From Clarkia xantiana subsp. parviflora (lineage: Eukaryota > Streptophyta > Magnoliopsida > Myrtales > Onagraceae): DNA of 64,000 nucleotides. Under the pieces are notes generated by a model that saw only the letters and a list, made by a program, of their open reading frames with translations, was not told the DNA's origin and did no database searches. Made by a program: the position numbers and the translations under genes. Where the stretch lies: the NCBI GenBank assembly GCA_036873135.1, contig JAPTYO010000004.1:37605105-37669104 (forward strand), read 5' to 3'. Below are positions 10,365-23,324 of the stretch, one piece after another; the first letter of the stretch is position 1; every line of letters starts with the position of its first letter.

Positions 10365-13300
10365 TCAATGTTTAGTAAAAAGATAAGCAATTTGTTCTCC
10401 GGTCCTCACATGACCAGTAGAAATAAGGTTCTCTTGAATCTTTTCTCGGATAAAATGACAATCCACCTCGATATGCTTGGTTCTCTCATGAAACACTGGG
10501 TTTGAAGCAATATGAAGAGCAACTTGATTATCACACCAGAGCTTGGCTGTTCTTTCAGGCTTCAAGCCAATCTCATCCATTAGATGATATATCCATAGAA
10601 TCTCACATGAAGAATCTGTCATAGCCCTGTACTCAGACTCGGCACTAGACCTAGATACCACAGTTTGCTTCTTACTTCTCCAAGAGACTAGATTTCTTCC
10701 AACAAAGACGCAGTAACCCGTAACAGATCTCCTATTAACCTAGGATCTAGCATAGTTGGCATCTGCAAAACACTCGGTCCGAGTATGTCCATTGTCTTGA
10801 TATAAGATGCCTAGTCCCGGAGCTCCCTTCAAGTAACACAGAATTTGCTCCAAACCTGACCAGTGTTTGACAATAGGTGCAGACATAAATTGACTAAGAG
10901 CACTGACTGCATAAGCAATGTCTGGACGAGTGACTGTGAGGTAATTTAATTTTCCAACCAACCTCCTATACCTCTCGGGATCTGCAAAGGAATCACCATC
11001 TTCTTTCATGAGGTGTATATCAGGATCCATTGGAGTGCTGCAAGGTTTGGCTCCGATCTTTCCAGTTTCCGCAAGCAAATCAAGCACATACTTTCTCTGT
11101 GACAAGAAAATTCTCTTTTTGCTCCTGTTGACTTCAATCCCACGAAAGTATTTCAGCTGACCCAAGTCTTTTGTATTAAACTTGGTATGCAGGAATGACT
11201 AAAGAGATGAGATTCCAGCATAATCATCACCTTTAATAACAATGTCATCAACATAAACGACAAGAAAAACAATGCCAGCTGTTGTGCTTCTGTAGAAGAC
11301 CGAATGATCACACTTGCTCTTATTCAGCACGAACTCAAGTACAGCCTCACTAAACTTGTCAAACCATGCACAAGGACTCTGCTTCAAGCCATACAGAGAT
11401 TTCCTTAAGCGACACACTTTCCCATACTCCCCCTGAGCAACAAACCCAGGTGGTTGCTCCATATATACTTCTTCATTGAGATCACCATGAAGAAAAGCAC
11501 TCTTGATATCTAGCTGGTGTAAGGGCCAATGTCGAGATGAAGCAAATGATATAAAGAGACGAACTGAAGTAAGTTTTGCCACCGGGAAGAAAGTTTCTGA
11601 ATAATCCACACCATATGTCTGGGCATATCTTTTTGCAACAAGTCTCGCTTTTAGTCTCTCCATCGACCCATCCGGGTTAACTTTAACAGCAAATACCCAC
11701 TTACACCCCAGAGCTGTCTTTCCTCTAGGTAGATCCACTAGCTCCCAAGTGTGATTTTCATCTAGCGCATTAATCTCTTCAAGCATTGCACCACGCCATC
11801 CATGATGATTTAAAGCTTCCTTGACCGTCTTAGGTACAGAGACAGAGTCAATTGAAGCAATTAAAGAGCTCGACGAGGGTGACAGATGATTATAGGAGAT
11901 AGAGTGCACTGGCGTGTACCTTGCGAAGAGCAATAGGAAGATCATCATCAACATCAGACGAATGATGATCAGATTGCGAAGGAGTTGTCTCTTCGGATTG
12001 ATGATCCGACAATACGGCCGGCAAATGTGGTGCAGTGGTAGACTTGTCTCATCTGGAGTACTGATAGAGAATGGGTGGAGGTGGAGGCTAAGGCACACTC
12101 GTTCGTGTCTCTGTTCCTGAGGCAGTATCAACATGTTCAACGGCAGGTATGCTAGTTGTTTCTGCAGATACACCGACTTGCTGCTCAACGGGTGCACTTG
12201 TAACTGTGTATACTAGCCATTCATCTTCCTCCATTGCAGGTGGAGCAACATGCTTGGGCTGGTACCAAAAAGGAGAATTCTCCGTAAAAGACACATCAGT
12301 AGATACCAAGTACCTATTAAGATCTGGAGAGTAACACCGTTAACCTTTTTGGAGACGAGAATACCCCAAAAATCTACATTTCAACGCCTTTGGGTCTAGT
12401 TTGGTTACTGTAGGCCGCACGTCTCGAACGTAACACGTACTGCCAAATATCCGTGGCTCCACTGGGAATAACAGTTTGTTTGGAAATAGCACGTTGTACG
12501 GAGCAACACCACTAAGTACCTGAGATGGCATGCGATTAATTAGAAAGCACGTCGTAGATACAGCATCCGCCCAAAAGGTTTCGGAACTTTCATTTGAAAT
12601 AATAAAGCCCGAGCCGTCTCTAGTAGGTGTCGGTTCTTTCTTTCAGCAACACCATTTTGAGCAGGGGTGTCAACGCACGAAGACTGGTGAAGCATCCCAT
12701 TTTGTGTCATGAAGTTCTCAAACTTGGACGACATGTACTCCTTGGCGTTATCACTCCCTAACACACACACATAGACGTTAAATTGAGTCTTCACTTCAGC
12801 ACAAAACGCACAAAAATGGGTGAACACTTCAGATCGACTTTTCATAAAGTATATCCAAGTCATTCGAGAAAAATCATCCACGAACGTAACAAAGTACCTG
12901 AAACCAGGTTTAGCCACAAATGAAGAAGGACTCCATACATCAGAATGAACAAGTTCGAAAGAAAACTCGACCCGCTTATTGATCATCGGAGGTAAATCAG
13001 TGCGATGATGTTTTGCAAACTTACATGATTCACAACTTAATGTAGAGACATCATGTAGTTGTGGACACAACTTCTTAACCACCTTTAGAGAAGGATGCCC
13101 CAATCGACAATGTTCCTCCAATGGAGAGTCTACACTGGCACAAGCAACAGGACTGGGCACCCATGTATCAAAAACGTAGAGACCATTACAGAGATTTCCT
13201 TTGGCAATAGTCTGCTTTGTTACACTATCCTGAATGAGGCAGTGATCAGGATAAAATGTAACAGAACTATTGAGTTCTTTAGTGAGTTTACCCACAGGGA

Positions 13301-13571
13301 TCAGATTGAATGCAAACTTGGGAAGGTGCAGTACAAATGACAATGTAATAGTTGAACTGAGCTTAACAATACCAGATCCCACTATCTCATAAGTTGATTC
13401 ATCAGCTATAGTTACAGGAGACGCTGCTTTATGTAGCTGAAGATCATATAAAATATTAGGATTACCCTTCATATGATCTATAGCACCGGAATCAAGTACC
13501 CACTTATTCGAAGAGGATACCAGACATAATTTTCTTGACTCAGCAAATGTAGACACATAATTGATTCCCAT
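10365..13571 (-). pseudogene. Copia pol remnant: protease to RNase H, frame broken
   Basis: The open segments in gene order are 13571-12540, 12531-12340, 12309-12088, 12197-11199, 11165-10740 and 10661-10365. The first holds the protease-like WVLDSGAIDHM, a GAG-pre-integrase HRLGH-type box (CRLGHPSLKVV) and the integrase core (LVHSDVW, FVDDFSR, DTPAQNGVAERKNRH). Later segments hold the reverse transcriptase (LGCKWVFAVK, YVDDI) and RNase H (RSSAESEYRAM, RTKHIEVDCHF). Stops or frameshifts separate the segments, and gag is absent. The element cannot make its own proteins. It belongs to the Ty1/copia superfamily; the lineage is not certain. Confidence 0.85.
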
Positions 13572-13791
13572 CTCTTAGCAATCAAGCACACTCTAATAGT
13601 CAAACTGGGCAGCAAAGAATTGCAATCAAACCAGACAGCCAGCGAACGAAGACCACCGCGGACGACCACCGAAAGGCCACAGAAGAGCCGCAAACTTCGA
13701 GACGATGCCGGCAAGTGAACGTCGAGGAGAACCCGTCACGGACGCGCCACTCATTCCATAATCCCTCAAATTGGGCGTATATCCATCACAG

Positions 13792-14543
13792 TGTTAGGTT
13801 CCAAAGTCTCGGGGCAACGGGCGGTCGACCTAAGCCTTGTCCCTCACTGGAGATGTCGCGGATTCGGTACTCTCGAGTCTTGTCGTCCTAGCCCGTATCT
13901 TTCTGTCCTTCGCTTCGCTTCTCTTCTCGCCCTGCAAGAGGGGCAATACCAGGCACAGAGGGGGGGTGGTGCCTGATGTACCCTCTCCGATGCCTAAGTC
14001 AGTACGGTATTTGTAGAGAGATAAAAGCTAGAGAGATGTCAGAGCTAAATTATGCAACTTGCCAAGATGATGGAATGAGTGGTGGGAGAGTTGTATTTAT
14101 AGGCAACGGTGTCATTAAGGTGACTTAATGACATCGTTAGCCTTTAAACACAATTAATTAGCCTTTAATCACGTAATTAAGACCTTAGGGTACGGAGAAG
14201 GTTGGCGGAAATAAACAGAGTATGGGAGTCGAAAAATGGTGTCGGGGCCCTTGGGGGGAAGGAAAATCCGACATCCAAGGGTAGGGGTTGGGTGTGGCCA
14301 CCCAACCCCTCCTAGGGGAGATAGGGTTGGCCAACCATATCTCCCCTAGGGGAGGTCGGGTGTGGCCACCCGACCTCACCTAGGTGAGTCTAACTTGGTC
14401 CGGACGAGTATTTCGGCCTCGTCCGGACCGTTGGTGTTTCCGCGGGGTGTTCGGGTTGAAGTTTCGATTTGCAATCATTAACGGGGTGATCAAAATGAAA
14501 CGATTCGGGAGTCAACGAGTTCAAATTGGGCGTATATCCATCA
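13792..14543 (-). mobile_element. LTR (about 752 bp) of a Tat/gypsy-like element
   Basis: On the minus strand it begins TGATGGATATACGCCC and ends CCTAACA. The minus strand also shows a TATA box (GCCTATAAATAC, near 14090-14104) followed by ACTTAGGCATCGGAGAGGG. The start resembles the LTRs at 29385-29996 and 33062-33227 (TGATGGGTTTACGTCC). No internal region is joined to it. A 24-bp copy of its first bases is found just outside, at 13766-13789. Confidence 0.6.
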
Positions 14544-14774
14544 CCTTATATATAGGATTGGTGGAGTGGACAAAAGTCCACTCCAACCAATGTGGGACAA
14601 GTTTCGGCCGAACCATGCTATTAAAGGGGGAGGCTCAATTTTGGGCCTCCCATGTCAATTAAGGTTTGGGTTTAGCCCAATTACCCTAATGTGACAACTA
14701 CCTAATTAACTTAGGTAATTTCCTTAGCATTAACGGGCTACCAATTACGGCGCCACGTCACCGTATGCTAAAAG
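14544..14774 (-). repeat. Truncated 3' LTR of the 14544-22399 element
   Basis: It matches 22167-22399 except for a few bases. The minus-strand polypurine tract GGCGAGTGGGAGC lies just upstream (about 14773-14787). The remaining 340 bases expected from the 5' LTR are missing; the LTR at 13792-14543 abuts the break. Confidence 0.75.
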
Positions 14775-14879
14775 CTCCCACTCGCCGGAATGGGAGGGTG
14801 CCCGTTAATGTATAGTTATCCAATAGCATCAACATCTCAGTCTTCAGTCTTTGTCTTTGTCTCTGAATAGTTCATACGT

Positions 14880-14942
14880 GGTTTGCCGTGCGACCCGCAG
14901 ATATGACGGGCATCGTGTTACTCGTCTGTTAGGAGTATTGTA
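14880..14942 (-). other. Conserved stem-loop and CGCACGGC box, copy C
   Basis: On the minus strand TACTC (14937-14933) and GAGTA (14923-14919) enclose CTAACAGAC, and TCGCACGGCAAACC follows (14893-14880). The arrangement is the same as at 3011-3087 and 52121-52190. Confidence 0.5.
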
Positions 14943-15879
14943 GCGCCCGCAGAACGTTGATTCCCTTTCATAAATCAATCATGTACTGTATCCTTGGTCA
15001 ATTGATAATTCTCCAATTGCCCAATTTTCCACATAGGAATACTTCTCCAGGGCATCCGTTACAAGTGTTCACAACCTTCAACTAATATCCGGTTGGCGGC
15101 CACCTAGTGAACACAAGAGTCGGTGAATTATAGGTGAACTTGACCATCCCTGTCGCTTATACCCTTAGTCTAACTCAACCGGTTTCCAAGACGTGGTCAC
15201 TTGGCCGTTTTCTTTGGCTCTACGCTCGTACGCCGAAAAGCGAAAATTGAGCTAGACCTTAGGTATAAGTTCTGAGTTCGTGAGGATACTTTGGATGCCT
15301 CTTCATAAGACATCCAAGATCAATCACACGTTCAAGGTGAAGAAGTATGCGCCATTTGAATCACTAGGATTAGCTAGCACAACCGAGCATGACCCCGTGG
15401 TCGAACATGGCACGCGCAGTATGAAGCACGCGTCGATAGCACACTTGGACTAGACAGGATTGGGATATGTCAATCATGCTATCGCTGAATCTTTCATTTG
15501 GCCCTGAATATTATTTTAATGATGGACTGGGTCCAACACGGCGATGTACAAAACAAAGATTAAGTCATGCATTAAGCGTGACAAGCTTATCGTTTCGTTT
15601 AACCAGGTTTATCCCCCTGGTTCTTAGCCAATCTTGTTGGGTAGAGGTCCCCCTCTCCTTGTAAGATGACCATGCCTGTGTGACGAGGCATGGTTCACAT
15701 TCGACATAATTTTGGTGGAAGAGTTTTACCTCTTCCTACGACTTAGTCTATAGACCGTAAAATCCGATGTTATATTTCATTATGACGTCGATAGATCATA
15801 TACTCAGCTTGCAATTCTTTTATTCAATCGAAATATTATTTCAAATGTCAAAATTTTATCGCTTATACAAGTCACTTAT

Positions 15880-17248
15880 TTAAGCCCTACGTAATCCAAG
15901 CAGTTTTACGTGCTTTTCGAAGATTTCTCTATGTAATGGCTTAGTTAATGGATCTGCAACCATTTTATCCGTGGACAAGTATTCTAAAGCGATTATGTTG
16001 TCTTCCAGAACAGATTTACCATAATTGTATTTCACATCAATGTGTTTGGTCCTACTATGGTACTTTGGATTCTTAACTGCTGCAATGGCTGCCTGACTGT
16101 CGGAGTATACCTTGACGGGGTTACTCTCTTTCCCAGTGCCAATTAATGTAGTAAGAAACTTTTTCAGCCATACCGCTTCTTGTGCGTTTTTAGAAAGGGA
16201 AACGAATTCTGATTCCATAGTGGAAAGCGCGACACATAATTGCTTCTTGCTCACCCAAGATATGGCAGCATTAGCAAGAAGGAAAACTTCTCCTGTGGTG
16301 GACTTACGATCATCTGGATCGCCACCGTGGTCGGCGTCACTATATCCGGTCAATTCTATTTGCTTGCCCTTATAGCACAGAACATAGTCGGCAGTACCTT
16401 TCAGATACCTTATAATTCGTTTTACGACTTTTAGATGTTGATAACTAGGATTTGATTGGAATCTTGCCACTAGCCCTACAACGTAACAAATATCTGGTCG
16501 AGTACATAGCATGGTGTACATAAGACTCCCTACCATGCTTAGGTACTCTGCCCCCTTCATCTGTTCACGCTTCTGCTGGCCCATCACGCTTTGACAACGC
16601 GCACCCGAACACAACTGGCGTATCCACGGGTTTAGCATCGAGCATTCTGAATCTTTTCAACAGTTTGTTGATATAAGATTCTTGAGACAGACACAATGTC
16701 CGGGCGGCATGATCTCGGACAATCTTAATGCCTAAGATGTACGTGGCCTCTCCCATGTCTTTCATCTCAAATGCTGAGGCTAACCAGGACTTTGATTTGT
16801 TCATGAAACTCACGTCGTTCGCAGCAATGAGTATGTCATCTACGTATAGTGGTATGATGACATACTTAGACCCAGAGGTCTTAGTGTATACGCAAGGATC
16901 CTCGTGAAGATTCACAAATCCGTTTCCGACGAGTTCCTCGTGGAATCTGCGATACCATTGCCGAGACGACTGTTTAAGACCGTAAATAGACCTTTGGAGT
17001 TTGCAAACTTTACGTTCTTTGCCAGGAGTAATAAATCCCTCTGGCTGCTCCATATAGATCTCTTCCTCCAAGTTTCCATGGAGGAATGCGATCTTAACAT
17101 CCATTTGGTGCAGCTCTAGATCGAGACATGCAACTAGGGCAAGGATGGCCTTTACTGTGGTGTAAAGCACAGTTGGTGAGTATGTCTCATCAAAGTCCAT
17201 TCCGTGAATTATAAAATTTTCCATCAGTAGTGAATTATAAAATTTCAC
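15880..17248 (-). pseudogene. Copia reverse transcriptase and RNase H, one frameshift
   Basis: The first segment (17248-16565) encodes reverse transcriptase with FDETYSPTV, QMDVKIAFLHGNLEEEIYME, YGLKQSSRQWY and the catalytic YVDDI. The second (16638-15880) encodes the rest and RNase H with [36 protein letters not shown] and RTKHIDVKYN. The two overlap in different frames near 16565-16638, so one frameshift separates them. Integrase and gag are not recognisable upstream. The proteins would copy the element's RNA in the virus-like particle, but this copy is dead. Confidence 0.85.
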
Positions 17249-20200
17249 TTTCTAGCTATGTGGTTAGCAGGTTAATCAACTGAAGACCAAAACCGAATAC
17301 GTTCTAATTTAGGCATTTTCATCCTCCATTGTTTTCCTCCATTCCAACGTTTGAGGTTCTTCCAATGCTTGCCGAACCGTCACTGGTTCGTGAACGAATG
17401 TCTCACTCGATGGGATACTTCTAAAAAGAAGTTCGTTGCCTTAGACTAAGTCTAGGCTCGATAATCTCATCTTGAGTCTGATCATTACTCCCACTCGGAA
17501 TAAAGCTTCTTTTCGGAGCATTACTCCCACTGGGAACAATGGCGGTGCTTGAACTTTTGGTCTACAACTTTTATAGAATGACCCACTGGAATTAAGTTAG
17601 TCATTTCCTTCCACTAGGAATAATGGGCAGGTGCGACGACTATTGGATTTTCATCCAATGGTTCAACATTATGATTATCAGGTCCGACTTGATTCGTATT
17701 AACATTTAGTGATGATTATGTGAGGGGGAGTGAGCCCTCCCACTGGATTTATTATGAGGACGTTTCCATCATCATTTACCATGTCATTCACTAATGCATT
17801 CACTAATGCTATATCATTCTCCCACTCGAAGTAAGTGGGACCTGAGAATCTCAGTTATCCATTTTAATCCGATCATTACTTTAGTTCGTTTCGTTCCACA
17901 AAGCATTTGAAGTCCATCCTCAAATTTCTATAATGTGTCATGTTCGACCACGTTACCATTAATCCAAGCTAATTTTAAACTTGCATCTTTCTAAGAGTAG
18001 ACCGTACTCTTATTAAAATGCTTGTTTAATTCGCAAATTAATGCTGCTTTAATGATAAGGTTTAATCCAAATCATCTTAGCTTATATAATAACACGTCTA
18101 CCGATCTTGTTAGAACATAGTGTTACATTAAAAAGAGTCAACTTAATTTCATCCCGATGGAACAATTAATGTTGAGTCTTATCATAATGTAATTTTAAAC
18201 TATGTTTCTCAAAGTATTTTAATAATATGATCGCTTAGCCAAACTTTTCATTTAAGGCTTATAGTGGCTGAGTCATTTTACTGACTACTTCCTTTCGTTT
18301 ATTAACTCATCCAAAGATTTATCCACCTCATGGGCTATGCATTTAAGCTCTCGCTTTAATGTCATAGTTGACGTCCTACTAGGTTGTTAGTAGCGTATCA
18401 AGCATACTTTTAACCACAGTAGACATCAATGAGTTATTTCCATACGATTACAAATGAAAATTCAGCATTCATTTATTAAAACACTTCATTATTAAATTTG
18501 TCCTTAAAAAACGATGTGTTCCGTCTTTCGACATACACGCGCGTACAACGCATAAAACCAGTTTTATCCCGTGGTTTAAATCGTTTTGTTTCCAAATTTA
18601 ATTTAATCAGTTTTCTATGCACATTACATCGGGACATCATTTAATGGAGTACTAATAAATAAGAATTACTAAATCTTTCGATCTACCTACGCAATCGATG
18701 GGTATGTTCAGTTCAGTTGTACCGACTGAGATAACAGAGTATGTGAGTCGTTTCGTTTTATTCGTCCACTTTTAACTGGCCGAAATTTTGGTCCTAACCC
18801 GTAGGTTTGTATTTTTGTTTTGGATCGTTCTCGTTCAACCGAGACGTTAAATTGATAAGCAAATTGAGCTTCGAATCGAGCAACAATTACTTTATTCAAT
18901 AACTCCAAATCTCAAAATATCCAAAATTTTAGAAACAAACAACGAACGATAAATGACAAAGGTATAGTTCTTGATCTGAAGTTTGTATATTTGATCCATG
19001 ATTCTGGCGCATATAGTCAAGAACTTTGAGTCATGTTGAACATCCCGTCTGAGTAAATTCACGAGTGAATCACTTCAAATGATCTGTGTCCGTATAAAAC
19101 ATTTTACAGTTTCATACACATGACCTACGAGGCGTATTTGAGACGCACTTTATCGACGGGGTTTAACCCACCGGTTTATCGTATAGGACTTATTCGGTCC
19201 AGTTCTTTTCTTGCTATGCGGATCATGGTTCACTTCTTTCGAACTCATTATGGTGAGCAGATAAGGTTTCCCTTTCACTGTTGTGGTTACTGTATTTGAT
19301 TAGGCTCAAGGTTATTGAGTCCTGTCAATATGAGACAACCATATACATCCTTTCCATGTTGACCTTACATCCTGAGACCCGATGCAGGTTTTATGCCGAC
19401 ATCCATGGAAAGAGAGAAGATCATCTCATTCAATCGAAACATTTCTAGCGTTTGCATCCTTGCTTCCACCGAGGCGGATGCGAAGGAATACTAAGCTATA
19501 ACTTCGTCTGGTTTCAATTGAAGTCTTCTTTAACCCCTTTTTACCAAGGTCGAATGTATCACCATATATGCATTCAGATCATCAAAGAACCTACTCCAAT
19601 TCTTGGAGAAACAAATTATCACATTCATTTCTCATTGTCAAAATCATACAGATTACTATATTCATCTGTAGTTGTCCTCTCCACTTTTCGGAATCGTAGT
19701 GGAGAGTTTAACACACACTCCAATTTTATTCATCATAATTAATACCATCAAGATTGCGAGTAATATCGAATCGCACTAATTGAGCCAACTTTCACATTGA
19801 TGATTATGCAAATCAGGAAGACAATAGCATTTTGACATAATTGCAACCATCAGATTATCTATTAAGATGGAATACCACAAATAGTGATCCTTCAGCCACT
19901 AAACCAAACCGACCGCCAGTTAACCGATGGAAGGGGGTGTTGTGTAAAGAGTTCACACTATTGTCGTTTTCAATCCAATAGATCAGTATTTTGAAAACTG
20001 TTATTATGTTGCAAATTACCGGAACGGGAATTTTCTAACAAGCATACCCGATCTTGGCTTTCCCATGGCCCTTTTTTATTTTGTAAAATTATCCGATAAT
20101 TTACGCATGCATAATACTATATCACGCTATAAACATAGAACAAACCAAAACATGCTTACGCGTCATGCGTCTAATGTTCCTAGAACATATAATTCTACGT

Positions 20201-21814
20201 AAAGTAAATTATCACATGTTTTCTATTTTTTTTAACGTCCTAGCATACGTGTCAAAACATGCAACATCCGCACAAATCATGCATAATTGGCGACTGGAAT
20301 TTTCAGTTTGAAAATATTAGGGGCTGTTTTGCAATTCATGCTTACAATCAATCATGCCACATTTCCAGACATGGATTCTAGGCTCTTTCAATCAGCATAG
20401 CATGTCTATCCTATTGCGCAATACATATATATAAATACCAGAGCTCAATGCTCGCAATTAATATCCAGCTAGCTTGACTGAGTCAAGACGACATTTCTAA
20501 TATATATGTTGCAGAAAGTAAACAATTGCAATCAATCCCACTAATTTAATCCAGCCCCAAAAACATGCATATCCGAGATCCATCCCCATAATCGAAACTA
20601 GGTTTTAGGGTTTTAACCGAAAAATGTGTTAAAACGCAAACCCTAAGAGCACTATTTAGGCTAAATTTAAAGTTTGAAAACATTTTGGACTTAAAATTTG
20701 ACATCCTATTTTATTGAACATTTTAAAATTTCCGAGAAATTTAAAAATTCTGGTCCGGTCCAATTTAAAATCCGGTTCAAGTCGGTCCGATTTTAAAAAT
20801 CCGGTTTGGTCCGAAACGGTTCAATAAAATAAGATTGTGGTTCGGTTTATCACTCAAAACCGGTTAGGTTAGGTTCAATTTAGTTACTACGGTCCGACCC
20901 GACCCGACTAGGTCGACCCGATTAAGAAAACCCGGATTGGTTTTATCCGTTCCGGTTTAGCAATTGGACCGGCCCATAAACCCTAGGGTTCGGCCGTAAT
21001 ATGTCTTGTGGGCTAAGTAGGGTTTTAAAGTCCACTAAAAACTTAACTTACCCACCAAGAAATATTAATTATTTAAAATAAATTCCAATATTGCTAATAT
21101 ATATATATATTGTCAAGATTCTATCTATAAGATGTAAATCAATCAACAATAGATATATATACATAAAATATTCGGCATATATATATATATATTATTGTCA
21201 AATATATCTTTAGGGATTAAAATATGTAGACAATATATTTTCTTAATCTTTTATAGCAACTAAATCTATCAATATATATTAACCCTATATTTAACTATAT
21301 ATATTGATAGTTAATATCTTTTACAATATTGTATTATAAACATATCCTTATTTCCAACTTATAGATATATAGTTACCTATTAATAAAAGTTAAAACTGGC
21401 AACCTATATCTATTATAATTGGTGCCGAAATTTTTAATTACTTGGGGGCCAAGAAAATTAATTATTTTGTACCTAAAATACCCCTAGGGTTTTCGGCACA
21501 AACATGCAAAGTTGGAAAAGTTGTCAAATTTTTAGATCAAACCCTAGCTTGATCATGAATCAAAAAGGTGTTCTTGATAAAACTCATGGTGTTCTTGAAG
21601 ATCATGAACATCAAACTTAAATTTGAACATAAAATTCGGTTTTGATCTATAAAAACATGTAAATTTCGAAAATTTTAAGTTTTTTAAAGATCAAACACAT
21701 GAAATTTACTTACAAATTTCGGATTACTCATGGTGTTCATGAACATGAAAATTTTCAGATTTTTCAAAACCTCAAGAACATCAGTTTATCAAAAATTTAA
21801 GAACTCCTAACAAG
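17249..21814 (-). other. Decayed internal and leader region of the copia element
   Basis: This long AT-rich stretch has no convincing reading frame on either strand. It lies between the primer-binding site and the reverse transcriptase remnant. Short repeats of the type CCCACTSGRA occur between 17480 and 17830. Confidence 0.5.
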
Positions 21815-21826
21815 GCTCTGATACCA
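21815..21826 (-). other. Primer-binding site (initiator tRNA-Met type)
   Basis: The minus strand reads TGGTATCAGAGC, exactly the plant initiator-tRNA-Met complement. It starts one base after the 5' LTR end, as usual in copia elements. Confidence 0.85.
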
Positions 21827-21827
21827 C

Positions 21828-22399
21828 TGTTGGATTACGGCGACGTAATACTACGGAATGCTAAACGTGTACATGCAAGTAATCTAACTACGCAGCGGAA
21901 TAATGTACACATACCTTTTAGCTTTCCTGCCCAAGAACGTCGTGGAGGGAGTTCTGATCCTCCGGTCGGAACCACGTACAAGTTCTTCGTAAGAAGAAAT
22001 CCTACGCGATGTAAGCTCCACAACAAAGCCTCTGATCGATTCTTTATAACGGGGACAGAACCTCGGACTAAGATGTGCCATCTCAACTAAGGGGGTGAGA
22101 GGGTTTCTCTCAAGTTCCCCAATGGAGGTACTTCTTATTATGAATGAGTGTAAACCCCTTAGGTGAGTCCCCTATATATAGGATTGGTGGAGTAGACAAA
22201 AGTCCACTCCAACCAATGTGGGACAAGTTTCGGCCGAACCATGCTATTAAAGGGGGAGGCCCAATTTTGGGCCTCCCATGTCAATTAGGGTTTGAGTTTG
22301 GCCCAATTACCCTAATGTGACAATTACCTAATTAACTTAGGTAATTTCCTTAGCATTAACGGGCTACCAATTACGGCGCCACGTCACCATATGCTGACA
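21828..22399 (-). repeat. 5' LTR (572 bp) of the 14544-22399 element
   Basis: On the minus strand it starts TGTCAGCATATGG and ends AATCCAACA. Its start resembles the LTR at 52267 (TGTTAGCATATGAGCC), so the two elements belong to one family. Confidence 0.75.
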
Positions 22400-22640
22400 C
22401 GACGTCCGACTCGATAAGTACATTCACCCAATGATGAAGAACAGTCAAATCAACAACTTGTAAAATAGCCAACGCTTGAACATTAGTAGCTTTCACATCA
22501 CGACACACTGAGTTACACCCCGCTAAAATCCTCCCTAGAGAATCCCGTGATAGTACCCTCGTACCTCCTCGTCGTGTGGCCGGTTCCCAAGAGCCATCAC
22601 AACCAATGGAGACGAAGCTTATCGGAAGGCGTCGCCACAA
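22400..22640 (-). mobile_element. Fragment of a plant RNase H-like (RVT_3) domain, probably LINE-derived
   Basis: The minus-strand frame (22640 downwards) contains GCDGSWEPATRRGG and DSLGRILAGCN, followed by LIESDVV. This is the pattern of the RNase H-like domain found at the end of plant LINE polyproteins. The frame runs into the neighbouring LTR, so only a fragment remains. Confidence 0.55.
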
Positions 22641-22689
22641 ATGTTGTACATCCGACCGGACTAAGAGCTCCCGGACTAAAGTATACCAA

Positions 22690-23220
22690 TTTCAAGCTTG
22701 AATTTCCTCGATAGCAAAGTACGTAATCAGAAGTACCTTTCAAATATCGCATGATTCACTTAATGGCTGTCCAATGTTCATGGCCAGGGTCCGACTGGTA
22801 TCTCGCGACTAAACCGACTACATAACAAATGTTTGGTCTCGTGCACACCATAACTTACATGAGACTTCTGACTGCGCTTCTGTACAACACGTTCTTCATT
22901 TTTTCACGCTCGTTTTTGGTTTTAGGGCACATTTGTTTACTCAACTCATAGACAACCGCTACTGATGTATCTGCTGATTTACTATCTTTCATATTAAACT
23001 TCTATAATACCTTATCGATATAACTTTCTTGAGATAGTCATAGGTGCCGCGTCGCACGGCCCCTAGCAATCTTAATGCCTAGGATGTACATAGTTTCGTC
23101 GATATCTTTCATTTAAAAAACAGAAGCTAGCCAAGATTTAACCTCGTGCAAATAGTCTACGTCGTTCACAGCTAGTAATATGTTTCATCTAAAAAACAGA
23201 AGCTAACCAAGATTTAACCT
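22690..23220 (-). mobile_element. Decayed copia reverse transcriptase fragment
   Basis: The sequence follows 16330-16830 at the nucleotide level (for example CATAACAAATGTTTGGTCTCGTGCA against the matching block near 16480) but has many changes and no open frame. A piece of about 38 bases with AAAAAACAGAAGCTAGCCAA is duplicated (about 23112 and 23181). Confidence 0.6.
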
Positions 23221-23324
23221 TAAACAACTATTGCTTTATCTTGAAGCGGGAAGAAAAAGAATACCAAGTGATATAAGACTTAATGTTGTTCTTGTTGTAG
23301 AGGAATGAGGAAGAAGATAAACAA

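Larger units (their letters stand above)
10129..13760 (-). mobile_element. Copia retrotransposon, 5'-truncated and degenerate
   Basis: On the minus strand the order is protease/GAG-pre-integrase, integrase, reverse transcriptase and RNase H, as in Ty1/copia elements. A 3' LTR lies at 10129-10292. Gag, the primer-binding site and the 5' LTR are missing. The internal sequence ends near 13760 next to an unrelated LTR. The element interrupts the DNA transposon copy at 9781-10128. Confidence 0.85.
14544..22399 (-). mobile_element. Copia retrotransposon with both LTRs, internally decayed
   Basis: The 5' LTR is 21828-22399, the primer-binding site 21815-21826, the reverse transcriptase/RNase H part 15880-17248, and the truncated 3' LTR 14544-14774. 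The two LTR pieces share about 230 bases nearly unchanged (CCTATATATAGGATTGGTGG-type block onward). From 17250 to 21800 no gag, protease or integrase reading frame survives. A 1.1-kb non-coding 3' region (14775-15880) follows RNase H; it carries the conserved stem-loop described separately. Confidence 0.8.

Noticed and set aside
21830..22090. Overlapping 65-86 codon frames
   Set aside because: They fall in the 5' LTR of the copia element.
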